64,000 nt of DNA from Rhodobacterales bacterium RIFCSPHIGHO2_02_FULL_62_130 (lineage in GTDB: Bacteria > Pseudomonadota > Alphaproteobacteria > Rhodobacterales > Rhodobacteraceae), in assembly GCA_001828855.1 (NCBI GenBank), contig MHZT01000034.1, forward strand, positions 248,001-312,000, given 5' to 3'. The notes under the pieces were generated by a model. The model made no database searches. It worked only from the letters and a program-made list of their open reading frames with translations, and was not told where the DNA came from. Both the position numbers and the translations under genes were made by a program. Below are positions 36,041 to 45,099 of this stretch, one piece after another. Within the stretch, counting starts at the first letter, position 1. The number at the start of each line of letters is the position of its first letter.

Positions 36041-36985
36041 ATGGCAGACGTGGAATTCGATGATTTCGGAGGCGGTTATGCTACAGGCAAAGCCGGTCAG
36101 TTCAGTCGTGTGGTCAACCTTGCCGGGGCTGTTTGTTCGCTCGCGCTGATCGCGGGGCTGGGCATCTGGGGGTATAAGCTGGCGGTGCGGGATGTCACGG
36201 GCATTCCGGTGATCCGCGCGCTGGAAGGGCCGCTGCGGATCGCGCCGGAAAATCCGGGCGGCGAAGTAGCCGATAATCAAGGGCTTTCGGTGAATGCCGT
36301 CGCGGCGGCTGGCACGGCCTTGCCGCTGCCCGAAACGCTGGTGCTTGCGCCGCGTCCGGTCGAGTTGGCGGTCGATGACGGGGCGGGGTTGATTGATCCG
36401 GATGCCCCCGTAGCGGTTGCCGAGCCGACTGACCTTGGGATGGAGCCTGCCGCATTGCCCGATGTGGTGGCGAATGACGCGGCCCCGCAAACCGAAGCGG
36501 ATGCTGTGGCGCTGGCCTTGGCCGAGGCTTTGGCTGAAGGTGCCGAACCGCTGACCCCGCTTGAAGACGATGACACAGCATTGGCGGCGATGGAGGCAGA
36601 GGCAGATCCCGGCAACGGTCTTGCCAAATCGCCGCGCCCGATGCCGCGTCCGCGCAGTTTGCCCGCCGAGGCCGCGCAACCCGCTGCTGCCTCTGTTGCC
36701 GCTCCGGCCGAGATTGACCCAACAACCATTGCCGCCGGCACCCGCCTTGTCCAACTTGGGGCTTTCGACGATGCCGAAACGGCGCGCGCGGAATGGGCCA
36801 AGTTGCAGGGGCAATTTGGCGATCTGATCTCCGGCAAGGCGATGGTGGTGCAAAGCGCCCAAAGCGGCGGGCGCACGTTCTACCGCCTGCGCGCGCATGG
36901 CTTTGCCGATGAGGATGAGGCCCGCCGTTTTTGTGCTGCCCTTCTGGCAGAAAATGCCGCCTGCATTCCGGTCGCGCATAGATGA
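36041..36985 (+). CDS. SPOR-domain membrane protein
   Basis: 314 residues. A single membrane helix at about 25-43 (VVNLAGAVCSLALIAGLGIWGY) is followed by a long Ala/Pro/Glu-rich periplasmic linker and a C-terminal SPOR domain from about residue 235 (GTRLVQLGAFDDAETARAEW ... ENAACIPVAHR). SPOR domains bind denuded glycan at division septa. Start taken at 36041 (MADVEFDDFG) with gaggcaa upstream; 36029 and 35981 are alternatives. The stop overlaps the nagZ start by 4 bp, linking septal glycan binding with muropeptide recycling. Confidence 0.88.
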   Translation: MADVEFDDFGGGYATGKAGQFSRVVNLAGAVCSLALIAGLGIWGYKLAVRDVTGIPVIRALEGPLRIAPENPGGEVADNQGLSVNAVAAAGTALPLPETLVLAPRPVELAVDDGAGLIDPDAPVAVAEPTDLGMEPAALPDVVANDAAPQTEADAVALALAEALAEGAEPLTPLEDDDTALAAMEAEADPGNGLAKSPRPMPRPRSLPAEAAQPAAASVAAPAEIDPTTIAAGTRLVQLGAFDDAETARAEWAKLQGQFGDLISGKAMVVQSAQSGGRTFYRLRAHGFADEDEARRFCAALLAENAACIPVAHR

Positions 36986-38004
36986 GCCTGCTTGGCACGG
37001 GCGCTGCGATCTTTGGCTGTGAAGGTGCCGTGCTGGGGGCGGATGAGGCGGCGTTCTTCCGCGATTTCGATCCGCTTGGTTTTATCATCTTCGCCCGCAA
37101 CGTTGAAACTCCCGACCAGTTGCGCCGCCTGACCACCGATTTGCGCGCCTGTGTCGGGCGGGATGCGATGATTCTGGTGGATCAGGAGGGCGGGCGGGTG
37201 CAACGCCTGCGCCCGCCTTACTGGCGGGAATGGCAGCCACCGTTGGATACGGTGCGGCAAGCGGGCCAAGGTGCCGCGCGGGCGATGTGGCTGCGATCCC
37301 GCCTGATTGCAGATGAATTGCGGGCCGTGGGGATCGATGCCAATTGTGCGCCCGTGGCCGATATTGCGGGGCAGCTGACCCATCCGTTCCTGCGTAACCG
37401 CTGCTATGGCCAAGACGTGGAAACCGTGGTGGAGATCGCGCGCGCAGTGGCGGATGGCCATCTGGCGGGCGGGGTTTTGCCGGTGGTCAAGCATATGCCG
37501 GGGCATGGCCGGTCACAGAACGACACGCATCTGGACCTGCCGACCGTCGCGGTGGATCGGAATACGCTCGGCCTGACAGACTTTGCGCCGTTCAGGGCGC
37601 TGGCCGATCTGCCGATGGCGATGACCGCGCATATCGTGTTTTCGGCCTATGACAACCGCCCCGCGACGCAATCGCCTGCGATGATCCGGATGATCCGTGA
37701 CGAGATCGGCTTTCAAGGCCTGCTGATGACGGATGATCTGAACATGCAGGCGCTGTCGGGCGATCTGGGCGCGCGCACGGCGCTGTCGATGGCGGCGGGT
37801 TGCGATATTGCGCTGCACTGCAAGGGTGATCTGGCAGAAATGCAGGCTGTTGCAGAGGCGGCTGGCGCGATGACGCCTGCCGCGCTGTCCCGCGCCGCCG
37901 CAGCCTTGGCGCAACGCCGCGCCCCCGAAGCCGTTGACATCGCCGCCCTTGAGGCCGAGTTTTCAGACCTGATGCAATCTGACCTTGGGCAACCAAATGG
38001 CTGA
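36982..38004 (+). CDS. nagZ: Beta-N-acetylhexosaminidase (NagZ)
   Basis: 340 residues, glycoside hydrolase family 3. It removes GlcNAc from 1,6-anhydro-muropeptides in cell wall recycling. The mobile loop with the catalytic His/Asp is KHMPGHGRSQNDTHLDLP, and the nucleophile Asp lies in LLMTDDLNMQAL. DQEGGRVQRLRPP is also family-typical. It overlaps the SPOR gene by 4 bp and scpA by 8 bp. Confidence 0.95.
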   Translation: MSLLGTGAAIFGCEGAVLGADEAAFFRDFDPLGFIIFARNVETPDQLRRLTTDLRACVGRDAMILVDQEGGRVQRLRPPYWREWQPPLDTVRQAGQGAARAMWLRSRLIADELRAVGIDANCAPVADIAGQLTHPFLRNRCYGQDVETVVEIARAVADGHLAGGVLPVVKHMPGHGRSQNDTHLDLPTVAVDRNTLGLTDFAPFRALADLPMAMTAHIVFSAYDNRPATQSPAMIRMIRDEIGFQGLLMTDDLNMQALSGDLGARTALSMAAGCDIALHCKGDLAEMQAVAEAAGAMTPAALSRAAAALAQRRAPEAVDIAALEAEFSDLMQSDLGQPNG

Positions 38005-38794
38005 ACCCGGCGACGATTGGGGCAACCCCGAGCGTGTCTCTCCGGCGGAACGGCTGGAAGGCGAGGCGTTGATTGTCGATGTCGATGGCTTTGAAGGGCC
38101 GCTCGATTTGCTGTTGACGCTATCGCGCACGCAAAAGGTCGATCTGCGGCGGATTTCCGTGCTGCAACTGGCCGAGCAATATCTGGTCTTCGTGGAACGC
38201 GCCCGCGCGCTGCGGATCGAACTGGCGGCGGATTATCTGGTGATGGCGGCGTGGCTGGCCTTTCTGAAATCCCGCCTGCTGCTGCCGCCCGAACCGGGTG
38301 AGGCGGGGCCATCGGCCGAGGATCTGGCCGCGCATCTGGCCTTTCAGCTCGAACGCCTGTCGGCCATGCGTGAGGCCGCTGCGCGGCTGATGGCGCGCGA
38401 TCAGTTGGGCCGCGATTTCTTTGCGCGCGGGGTGCCGGAAGAGGTCGCACGCAAGACCAGTGTGACCTATTCGGCCACGCTGCTGGACCTGATGCGGGCC
38501 TATTCCCGCATCCGTACCCGAGATGAATTCCGCCCCTATGCCTTTGACCGCAAAGATGTTTACACGCTGGCAGATGCGCTGGCGCGGATGCGCGGGCTGC
38601 TGGGCTATGCGGGGGAATGGTCTGATCTGACCAGCTTTTTGCCCGATGGCTGGGAGGCGACGCCCGCGCGGCGACGGTCGGCGACTGCTGCCCATTTCGC
38701 TGCCGTGCTGGAAATGGCCAAGCGCGGGCAGGTGAAGTTGAAGCAGGGCGAAACCTTTGCGCCGATCATGATCCGGCGGGTGGACACACCATGA
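37997..38794 (+). CDS. scpA: Segregation and condensation protein A
   Basis: 265 residues, kleisin subunit of the SMC condensin. DGFEGPLDLLLTLSRTQKVDL is the conserved N-terminal start of the kleisin. YLVMAAWLAFLKSRLLLP and a C-terminal winged helix follow. ATG at 37997 overlaps nagZ by 8 bp; the longer frame from 37985 has no better start. scpB follows with a 4-bp overlap. Confidence 0.95.
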   Translation: MAEPGDDWGNPERVSPAERLEGEALIVDVDGFEGPLDLLLTLSRTQKVDLRRISVLQLAEQYLVFVERARALRIELAADYLVMAAWLAFLKSRLLLPPEPGEAGPSAEDLAAHLAFQLERLSAMREAAARLMARDQLGRDFFARGVPEEVARKTSVTYSATLLDLMRAYSRIRTRDEFRPYAFDRKDVYTLADALARMRGLLGYAGEWSDLTSFLPDGWEATPARRRSATAAHFAAVLEMAKRGQVKLKQGETFAPIMIRRVDTP

Positions 38795-39429
38795 GCGAAC
38801 CGACCGAGAAAAGCCTGTTTGACGCCCCGCCCATGGGCGAGCAGGAGCGTATGGTCGAGGCGATCCTGTTTGCCTCTACAGAACCCGTGACACTGGCGGA
38901 ACTGCTGTCGCGGATGCCGCATGGCTGCGACCCTGCCGAGGCTTTGGTGACGCTGCGCCGCCGCTATGACGGGCGGGGGGTGCAACTGCTGAAGGTGGGT
39001 GATGCCTATGCCTTCCGCACCGCCGCCGATCTTGGCTATCTGATGCAAAAAGAGGTGACCGAGGCGCGCAAACTGTCACGCGCGGCGATCGAGACTTTGG
39101 CGATCGTGGCCTATCATCAGCCGGTGACGCGGGCGGAAATCGAGGAAATCCGAGGGGTTGCGGTCAGCCGTGGCACGATTGACCAGTTGCTGGAACTGGA
39201 CTGGATCAGGCTGGGTCGGCGGCGGATGACACCGGGGCGGCCCGTGACTTTCGTGGTCACACCGCATTTTCTGGATCATTTCGGCCTTGAATCCGCCCGC
39301 GATCTGCCCGGTATCAAAGAATTGCGCGCCGCAGGGCTGCTGGACAGCCGCCCCTTGCCGGGCGGACTTGGCGGACCTTCGGATGAGGACGAAGCCACAA
39401 CCGGCCAAAGTGAATTGTTCGAGGATTGA
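38791..39429 (+). CDS. scpB: Segregation and condensation protein B
   Basis: 212 residues, tandem winged-helix KITE subunit of SMC-ScpAB. Conserved segments are VEAILFASTEPVTLAELLSRMP and AIETLAIVAYHQPVTRAEIEEIRGVAVSRGTI. The C-terminal tail is acidic. Translationally coupled to scpA and followed by a 68-residue protein gene. Confidence 0.96.
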   Translation: MSEPTEKSLFDAPPMGEQERMVEAILFASTEPVTLAELLSRMPHGCDPAEALVTLRRRYDGRGVQLLKVGDAYAFRTAADLGYLMQKEVTEARKLSRAAIETLAIVAYHQPVTRAEIEEIRGVAVSRGTIDQLLELDWIRLGRRRMTPGRPVTFVVTPHFLDHFGLESARDLPGIKELRAAGLLDSRPLPGGLGGPSDEDEATTGQSELFED

Positions 39430-39439
39430 GGGGAAGCAG

Positions 39440-39646
39440 ATGGACTTGAACCGGATCATCCAGATGATCGTGAACAGCGTGATCCGAAAACTGGTCGGGC
39501 GCGCGGTGGATCATGGCATCGACTATGCGTCTCGGGGTGGCAAAGACCCGTCCGAGATGACGGAGGCAGAACGCGACCAGTCCCGCTCGGCCAAGGATCT
39601 GGCGAAACGTGCGCGGCAGGTGTCGCGGCTGACGCGGCGGTTCTAG
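39440..39646 (+). CDS. Small protein of unknown function downstream of scpB
   Basis: 68 residues, starting MDLNRIIQMIVNSVIRKLVG, then RAVDHGIDYASRGGKDPSEM and a basic end (RARQVSRLTRRF). The ATG at 39440 is 10 bp after scpB, preceded by gaggggaagc, a good ribosome-binding site. N-terminal amphipathic helix, basic C-terminus; possibly membrane- or nucleic acid-associated. Position suggests it belongs to the scpAB transcript. Confidence 0.75.
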   Translation: MDLNRIIQMIVNSVIRKLVGRAVDHGIDYASRGGKDPSEMTEAERDQSRSAKDLAKRARQVSRLTRRF

Positions 39647-39660
39647 AGCCGGAAAAAGAT

Positions 39661-39688
39661 CCATGGGGCGGTTTTTGCCGCCCCATGG
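39661..39688 (+). terminator. Terminator between the scpB operon and the convergent methyltransferase gene
   Basis: An 11-bp perfect stem (ccatggggcgg / ccgccccatgg) with a 6-base T-rich loop, 14 bp past the stop of the 68-residue protein. Lies between convergent genes. Confidence 0.75.
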
Positions 39689-39702
39689 GTAAGATCGGGT
39701 TC

Positions 39703-40683
39703 TTAGCCGCGCGAACGACGCCCGCCACGGCGGCCCGAGGTGGCTGCCGATGCTGCGGTCGAGGCTTCGGCAAAGGTCAGACCACCTTCGACGGCTTCCA
39801 GCACTTTGGCAAAGCGAATCCACTCACCACCATTGGCGTCATGGTTCATCAGGAAGTTGGCTGCGCGGATGGCCTCCATCTCGACCTGACGCACGGGGTT
39901 CATAATGGCCGAAGTCATGCCCGCGCCAATCGCCATCGGCAGGAAGGCCGCGTTGATGCCGTGACGGTGCGGCAGGCCGAACGAGATGTTCGAGGCACCG
40001 CAGGTCGTGTTCACGCCCAGTTCTTCACGCAGGCGGCGCACAAGGGCGAACACCTGCTGACCAGCCGACCCCATAGCGCCCACCGGCATCACCAGCGGGT
40101 CCACCACGATGTCATGCGCGGGAATGCCGTAATCGGCGGCGCGCTGCACGATCTTTTTCGCGACTTCAAAGCGCACGTCGGGGTCTTGGGAAATGCCGGT
40201 GTCGTCGTTGGAAATCGCCACGACCGGCACGTTGTATTTCTTGACCAGCGGCAGCACCAGCTCCAGACGCTCTTCTTCACCGGTGACCGAGTTCAGCAGC
40301 GGGCGGCCTTCGCAGGCCATCAGACCGGCTTCCAGCGCACCCGGAACCGAGGAGTCGATGCACAGCGGCACATCCACAGCCTCTTGGATACGCAGGATCA
40401 ACTCGCGCATCAGCGGCGGTTCGACAAAGTTGTTGTCGGCATAGCGCGGGTCTTCGGCCATCTTGTTGGTGAACACAGCGCCCGAGTTCACGTCCAGAAC
40501 GGTCGCACCGCAGGTAACCTGCTCGATGGCGTCCTTCAGCACGGTTTCGAAATTGCCAGCTTCCAGTTCAGCCGCCAGTTTCTTGCGGCCAGTCGGGTTG
40601 ATCCGCTCGCCGATGACGCAGAAGGGCTCGTCAAAGCCGATGACGACGGTTTTGGTTTTCGATTCGATGACAGTCCGTGTCAT
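39703..40683 (-). CDS. Pterin-binding methyltransferase, component of a split cobalamin-dependent methionine synthase
   Basis: 326 residues. The core is a TIM-barrel pterin-binding domain with FCVIGERINPTGRKKLAAEL, DVNSGAVF, CIDSSVPGALEAGL and NISFGLPHRHGINAAF, as in the methyltetrahydrofolate-binding domain of MetH. The homocysteine- and cobalamin-binding domains are absent. Related alphaproteobacteria encode MetH as separate polypeptides, and this fits the pterin-binding piece. The C-terminus is an Ala/Arg/Gly-rich tail (SGRRGGRRSRG). It follows a MetF-like gene by 12 bp on the same strand. Confidence 0.88.
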   Translation of the reverse strand: MTRTVIESKTKTVVIGFDEPFCVIGERINPTGRKKLAAELEAGNFETVLKDAIEQVTCGATVLDVNSGAVFTNKMAEDPRYADNNFVEPPLMRELILRIQEAVDVPLCIDSSVPGALEAGLMACEGRPLLNSVTGEEERLELVLPLVKKYNVPVVAISNDDTGISQDPDVRFEVAKKIVQRAADYGIPAHDIVVDPLVMPVGAMGSAGQQVFALVRRLREELGVNTTCGASNISFGLPHRHGINAAFLPMAIGAGMTSAIMNPVRQVEMEAIRAANFLMNHDANGGEWIRFAKVLEAVEGGLTFAEASTAASAATSGRRGGRRSRG

Positions 40684-40695
40684 GGGGTGCAGTCC

Positions 40696-41610
40696 TTATG
40701 CTTGATTGGCCGGAACGCCCGAAGCGCCGCCGTTTTCGGTAACCCAAGTGGCGTTGGTCTTGATGCCGCCAAGGGGGAAGAAGTGGACCTGTTCGATGCC
40801 GAAGGCCGGATTTTTGGCCTTATGCGCGGCAAGGGCGGCAACAAACTCGGTCGGCTCGTAGGGCAGCAGCAGTTTGGTCACGTCCATCGCGCGCTTTTGC
40901 AGCACGCGCAGGGATGCGCCCACACCGCAGGAAATCGCAAACTTGATCAGGGTTTGCAGCTTGGCGGGGCCAGCCACACCGATATGCACCGGCAGCTTGA
41001 CGCCTTCGGCGGCCAGACGGTCCACCCATGCGATCACCGGATCAGCCTCAAAGCAGAACTGGGTGGCCATGGCGATCTTGGCATCGGTGCGTTCCGAAAA
41101 CGCCGACTTCCAGCGTGCGGCTTCCATCACCGCGCGGTCCGATCCATCGGGGTCGATGTCCTTGTTACCTTCGGGGTGGCCTGCGACGTGCAGACGGTCA
41201 AAGCCGTCAAAGGCACCGCTTTCCAGAAGCTGCATCGAGGAATGGTAATCGCCATGCGGCGTGGCCACGCCACCAGCTAGCAGCAGGCCTTGGCGCACGC
41301 CGACATCCTTGTAGCGGCCAACCCAATCGGTCAGCGTCGCCTTGTCCTTGATGATGCGCGCGGGGAAGTGCGGCATCACGTCATAGCCCTCGGCCCCGAT
41401 ACGCTTGGCGGTGGCGACCATCTCTTCGATGGGCGTGCCTTCGATATGGGCAATATAGACACGGGTGCCTTTCGGCAGCAGGGCGCGGAAGTCTTCGACC
41501 TTCTCGGCGGTGCGCGGCATCACCTCGATCGAGTAGCCTTTCAGGAAGGACTCGAGAGCGTCGCTGTTGCCAGCAGGTTTGGTGTCTTTGCGGAAGAAAC
41601 TCAGGGCCAT
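40696..41610 (-). CDS. Methylenetetrahydrofolate reductase-like protein (MetF family)
   Basis: 304 residues. The N-terminus SIEVMPRTAEKVEDFRALLPKGTRVYIAHIEGTP, the LLLAGGVATPHGDYHSS loop and AGHPEGNKDIDPDGSD are MetF family features. It would supply 5-methyltetrahydrofolate to the downstream pterin-binding methyltransferase. This is a divergent subgroup, so activity as a classical MetF is likely rather than certain. Second gene of a three-gene operon. Confidence 0.85.
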   Translation of the reverse strand: MALSFFRKDTKPAGNSDALESFLKGYSIEVMPRTAEKVEDFRALLPKGTRVYIAHIEGTPIEEMVATAKRIGAEGYDVMPHFPARIIKDKATLTDWVGRYKDVGVRQGLLLAGGVATPHGDYHSSMQLLESGAFDGFDRLHVAGHPEGNKDIDPDGSDRAVMEAARWKSAFSERTDAKIAMATQFCFEADPVIAWVDRLAAEGVKLPVHIGVAGPAKLQTLIKFAISCGVGASLRVLQKRAMDVTKLLLPYEPTEFVAALAAHKAKNPAFGIEQVHFFPLGGIKTNATWVTENGGASGVPANQA

Positions 41611-41629
41611 TGGGGCCTCCCTTGCATGG

Positions 41630-41932
41630 TCAGGCTTGCGCCCAGCCTTCGGCGTTGATCAGCGCCTTCAGGCGCTCGGTGTCGTATTCGGCGTCAAGGC
41701 GGGCGGCCTCGGATTTGGCAATCTCGGCAGGCTCGCCCTCCACCGCATAGGGGGCGGCTTTGCGCCATTCGGCCAGATAATCATCGGCATCCTTGGCGCC
41801 GATCTTCATGGCGCAACGGTCAATCGCCTGTTCAAAGCGTTCGGGCAGTTGCACCTTCGATCCCGACCGGCCTTTTCCGACGATCACCTGCGCCGGAATA
41901 TCACGCCAAAAGACCACTGTTACATCCGGCAT
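41630..41932 (-). CDS. Virulence factor family protein (PF13769-like), leader of the methionine operon
   Basis: 100 residues from ATG at 41932: begins MPDVTVVFWRDIPAQVIVGK, followed by VQLPERFEQAIDRCAMKIGAKDADDYLAEW. This matches the short protein family named virulence factor, of unknown activity, that recurs next to MetF-like genes in Rhodobacteraceae. The open frame to 42112 upstream is not family-like. The gene precedes the MetF-like gene by 19 bp, so a one-carbon or methionine-related role is plausible despite the family name. Confidence 0.8.
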   Translation of the reverse strand: MPDVTVVFWRDIPAQVIVGKGRSGSKVQLPERFEQAIDRCAMKIGAKDADDYLAEWRKAAPYAVEGEPAEIAKSEAARLDAEYDTERLKALINAEGWAQA

Positions 41933-42189
41933 AGGCCTGATTCCCCGCTGTTTGCTTGTCATTCGTTTTAGCGCCCATCCCCGACAGGCAGTGTCGGATT
42001 TCGACATGGAATAGGTCGCTTGCGACCCCGCTTGCTTGGTAGCGACCAAAGCAGGCTTGCACCATCCCGCATGGATGGAAAACTTCTCATACAAAACATG
42101 AAGAGCCGGCAAAGAGCAGGGGCGCGTCGGTCCTTGTCAGCGCACGGCATCACGACTACCTTGGGGATAACCACCTATGGAGGGCGATC

Positions 42190-43326
42190 ATGGCGCCCGA
42201 GCGTCCCCGGGGGGCGGACGCGATACATGCTGCGGTCGAGGCGCCTTTCGGTGCCTCCTTGCAGTCCCCGTCGGTCCCCCCCGCAACAGGGTCAGGGCAG
42301 CTTTATGCGGCCGTGGACCTTGGCACAAATTCGTGCCGGATGCTGATTGCCCAGCCGCGGGGCAGTCAGTTCTCGGTCGTGGACAGCTTTTCCAAGACTG
42401 TCCAGCTTGGCGTCGGGCTTGAAGCCTCGGGGCGGCTTTCGCGTGCCTCGATGGGGCGCACGATGCAGGCGCTGCGGATCTGCCAGAAGAAGATCGAACA
42501 GCATGGCGTCAAACGGATGCGGCTGGTGGCGACCGAAGCCTGTCGGCGGGCGAAAAACTCGCGCGAGTTCATGAAACAGGTGCGGCGGGAAACCGGCCTG
42601 CAGGTGGAAATCATCGCCGCCGAAGAAGAGGCGCGGCTGGCAGTGATTTCCTGCGCGCCGCTGGTCTCGGCCAAGACCGAACAGTTGTTGGTGGTCGATA
42701 TTGGCGGCGGATCAACCGAATTGGTCTGGGTGGATCTGTCCGGTGTGGCCCCCGATGATCGCGCGCGGTCGATCATGCGGCTGCATCGCGGCTTTAGCGG
42801 CCAGCCCGAAGGTGGGGCGCGGGTGGTAGACTGGATTTCGGTGCCGCTGGGGGTGGCGACGCTGAAGGACCAGTTTCAGGATGTAGAGGACGACGGTGCG
42901 CGCTTTGCCTTGATGAGTTGGTTCTTCGAGGAAAACCTGTCCAGCTTTTCGCCCTATAATTCCGCGCAGGCGCGCGAGGGGTTCCAGATTATCGGCACCT
43001 CCGGCACGGTGACGACGGTGGCCGCATCCTATCTGGGCCTGCGCCGCTATGACCGCACCAAGGTGGACGGGTTGCAGATGACAAGCGACCAGATCGACCT
43101 TGTGATCCGCGATTACCTGTCGCTTGGTCCCGAAGGCCGGCGCACCGATCCGCGTATCGGGCGCGACCGGCACACGCTTATCATGTCCGGCGCGGCTATC
43201 CTTCAGGCGCTGATGCGGATATGGCCAACAGATCGCCTTTCGGTGGCCGACCGCGGCCTGCGCGAGGGCCTATTATATGCACAGATGAGCGCTGATGGCG
43301 TTCTAGAGGACGGACCGTTCCAATGA
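42190..43326 (+). CDS. Ppx/GppA phosphatase family protein (exopolyphosphatase or pppGpp phosphatase)
   Basis: 378 residues of the actin-like ASKHA phosphatase fold. The phosphate loops are [14 protein letters not shown] and [14 protein letters not shown], and GTSGTVTT is the third nucleotide-associated motif. Such enzymes hydrolyse polyphosphate or pppGpp; sequence alone does not separate the two. Start ATG at 42190 with ggagggcg upstream, although residues 1-38 are low-complexity and a later start cannot be excluded. Overlaps rlmE by 4 bp. Confidence 0.92.
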   Translation: MAPERPRGADAIHAAVEAPFGASLQSPSVPPATGSGQLYAAVDLGTNSCRMLIAQPRGSQFSVVDSFSKTVQLGVGLEASGRLSRASMGRTMQALRICQKKIEQHGVKRMRLVATEACRRAKNSREFMKQVRRETGLQVEIIAAEEEARLAVISCAPLVSAKTEQLLVVDIGGGSTELVWVDLSGVAPDDRARSIMRLHRGFSGQPEGGARVVDWISVPLGVATLKDQFQDVEDDGARFALMSWFFEENLSSFSPYNSAQAREGFQIIGTSGTVTTVAASYLGLRRYDRTKVDGLQMTSDQIDLVIRDYLSLGPEGRRTDPRIGRDRHTLIMSGAAILQALMRIWPTDRLSVADRGLREGLLYAQMSADGVLEDGPFQ

Positions 43327-44078
43327 CCGAGAAAAACACCTCAGGCCGGGGCCAGCGCGAGCTGCGCGTTCGGGTGAAAACCGCCAAGGGGCGCAAGCTG
43401 TCGTCGACGCTGTGGCTGGAGCGGCAGTTGAATGATCCTTACGTGATCCGCGCCAAGAAGGAAGGGTTTCGCGGCCGCGCGGCCTATAAGATTTCCGAAC
43501 TGGATGACAAATACGGCTTCCTCGTGCCGGGCGCGCGGGTGGTAGACCTTGGCTGCGCGCCGGGGGGGTGGTGTCAGGTGGCGGTCAAACGGGTCAACGC
43601 CTTGGGCGATAATCCGAAAAAGCCGATCGGCACCGTTCTGGGCATCGACCTGCAAGAGATCGAACCGATTGCAGGCGCGCAGATCCACCAGCTTGATTTC
43701 CTGTCGGATGAGGCCGACGCGTTGGTCAAGGGCTGGCTGGGCGGGCCTGCCGATGTGGTGATGTCGGACATGGCGGCGGCGGCCTCGGGGCATAAAGGCA
43801 CCGACCACCTGCGGATCATCGCGCTGATCGAGGCGGCTTTGGCCTTTGCCTTTGACGTGCTGGAAGAGGGCGGCACCTTTGTCGCCAAGGTTCTGGCAGG
43901 GGGCGCGGAAAACGAGATGCAGGCGCAGTTGAAAAAGTCGTTCAAGAAGGTCGCCAATGTCAAACCGCCCGCAAGCAGGGCCGACAGTTCCGAGAAATTC
44001 GTGGTGGCGCAGGGCTTCCGCGGCAAGGCTACGCTGACCGGATCGTTCAAGCCCTTGGGAGATGACGAGCAGGAGTGA
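43323..44078 (+). CDS. rlmE: 23S rRNA 2'-O-methyltransferase RlmE (FtsJ/RrmJ)
   Basis: 251 residues. It methylates the ribose of U2552 (E. coli numbering) in 23S rRNA. The S-adenosylmethionine motif is [13 protein letters not shown], preceded by [13 protein letters not shown]. The Lys/Asp catalytic positions of the family are present, including [13 protein letters not shown]. It is about 40 residues longer than E. coli RrmJ. Coupled to ppx/gppA upstream, as in many Rhodobacterales. Confidence 0.95.
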   Translation: MTEKNTSGRGQRELRVRVKTAKGRKLSSTLWLERQLNDPYVIRAKKEGFRGRAAYKISELDDKYGFLVPGARVVDLGCAPGGWCQVAVKRVNALGDNPKKPIGTVLGIDLQEIEPIAGAQIHQLDFLSDEADALVKGWLGGPADVVMSDMAAAASGHKGTDHLRIIALIEAALAFAFDVLEEGGTFVAKVLAGGAENEMQAQLKKSFKKVANVKPPASRADSSEKFVVAQGFRGKATLTGSFKPLGDDEQE

Positions 44079-44115
44079 TCGCCGGATCTAAACAATGCCG
44101 ATCCGTCAAAACCAC

Positions 44116-44142
44116 AAAAGGCGCCCGAGGGGGCGCCTTTTT
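44116..44142 (+). terminator. Terminator of the ppx-rlmE operon
   Basis: aaaaggcgcc paired with ggcgcctttt around a short loop, followed by T residues and located 38 bp past rlmE. Faces the convergent DUF882 gene. Confidence 0.88.
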
Positions 44143-44174
44143 GCATAAAACTTTAGGCGTAGTCGAAACGGTGA

Positions 44175-44744
44175 TCAGCCGCCCCAAGTCCGAACGGGGC
44201 CGCAATCCATATGGACGAAGTTGGAGCGGGGATAGTGGCCGACGCCACCTGCCGAGCATGCCTCGGCTGCGCGAGCCATCTGGCTGACGCTGCGCGACTT
44301 CAACCGCAGGTCCGCCGCCTGACCTTTCATGTGCAGCGAATTCTTCGCCACACCGCGCGAGTTCGACCGCAGCATCGCGTTGGTCGCGGGGCTGCGATAG
44401 CCCGACAGCAGCATATAGGGTTCGTTAACATCCAGCAGACGGTGGGCAGCCGCAATAATATCGAAGTTGCCCGCATCCATCTTCATCACCTCATCCGAGC
44501 GCCAGTCGCGCATGAAGTGGTTGATTTCCTTCAAAACTTCGGGAATGTATTCGCCTTCGACCCAGTAGATCGTGTCAATGCTTTCGCCGGTGCGGCCCGA
44601 ATACATCCGGATGCGGCGGATGTCGCCTGCGCCTTTCAGCAACCCGAAGGCGTTCGAATAGGTGGGGGCTGCAACCAAAGCCGTGGCCGCAAATACGCCC
44701 AGCAGTCCACGCCGCGTGATCCCGGTAGAGTTTGTGTTCGACAT
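44175..44744 (-). CDS. DUF882 / M15-like YcbK family protein exported by Tat
   Basis: 189 residues. The N-terminus has a twin-arginine motif (ITRRGLLGVFAATALVAAPTYSNA). The domain after it is DUF882 (YcbK-like), related to D,D-carboxypeptidases of the M15 family, with zinc-ligand candidates in SLHMKGQAADLRL and FVHMDCG. It probably acts on peptidoglycan in the periplasm. It is divergent from an L,D-transpeptidase gene, the same pairing seen in enteric ycbB-ycbK. Confidence 0.9.
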   Translation of the reverse strand: MSNTNSTGITRRGLLGVFAATALVAAPTYSNAFGLLKGAGDIRRIRMYSGRTGESIDTIYWVEGEYIPEVLKEINHFMRDWRSDEVMKMDAGNFDIIAAAHRLLDVNEPYMLLSGYRSPATNAMLRSNSRGVAKNSLHMKGQAADLRLKSRSVSQMARAAEACSAGGVGHYPRSNFVHMDCGPVRTWGG

Positions 44745-45099
44745 TCTGTGCGCCTGTCCCGTCGCTGGTCTTTGACCGCCTGTTCCGGCGGATTAATTCT
44801 GCCACTTCATCCCCAAGTGCATCCACGTTATTGCACAAGGCGTGCCAAAGCCCAACAGAAGAAACCCGATCCGCGACTCACTCTGGCAGCAATAGGCAAA
44901 AAATTGCTGAATGCGGCTTTGCCAAGCGGGGGATTCCGCGCGCGGCGATTGCGTTGCGGAATTGCGACAATCCGGCCCTCATGGCCGCCGCCGCACCCGC
45001 CCCCCTGCGCGAGATCGGTTTACACTTTCCGTAATTTAAGGAAATGATGGGGAAATGTGACAAGGCAACTGCCGCCCGACACAAGGAAGTGTTTGTCCG
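44745..45099. other. 355-bp divergent promoter region
   Basis: Intergenic between the DUF882 and L,D-transpeptidase genes. No conserved ORF. It includes an A/T-richer stretch near 45020-45056 (tttacactttccgtaatttaaggaaatga), a plausible promoter for the transpeptidase. Confidence 0.5.

Noticed and set aside
39685-41280. 531-residue plus-strand ORF
   Set aside because: Complement of the methyltransferase and MetF-like genes, both of which carry clear family motifs.
41933-42189. SAM-type riboswitch before the methionine operon
   Set aside because: I could not fit any known SAM riboswitch consensus to the minus strand; only a short ggtcgc/gcgacc hairpin is seen.
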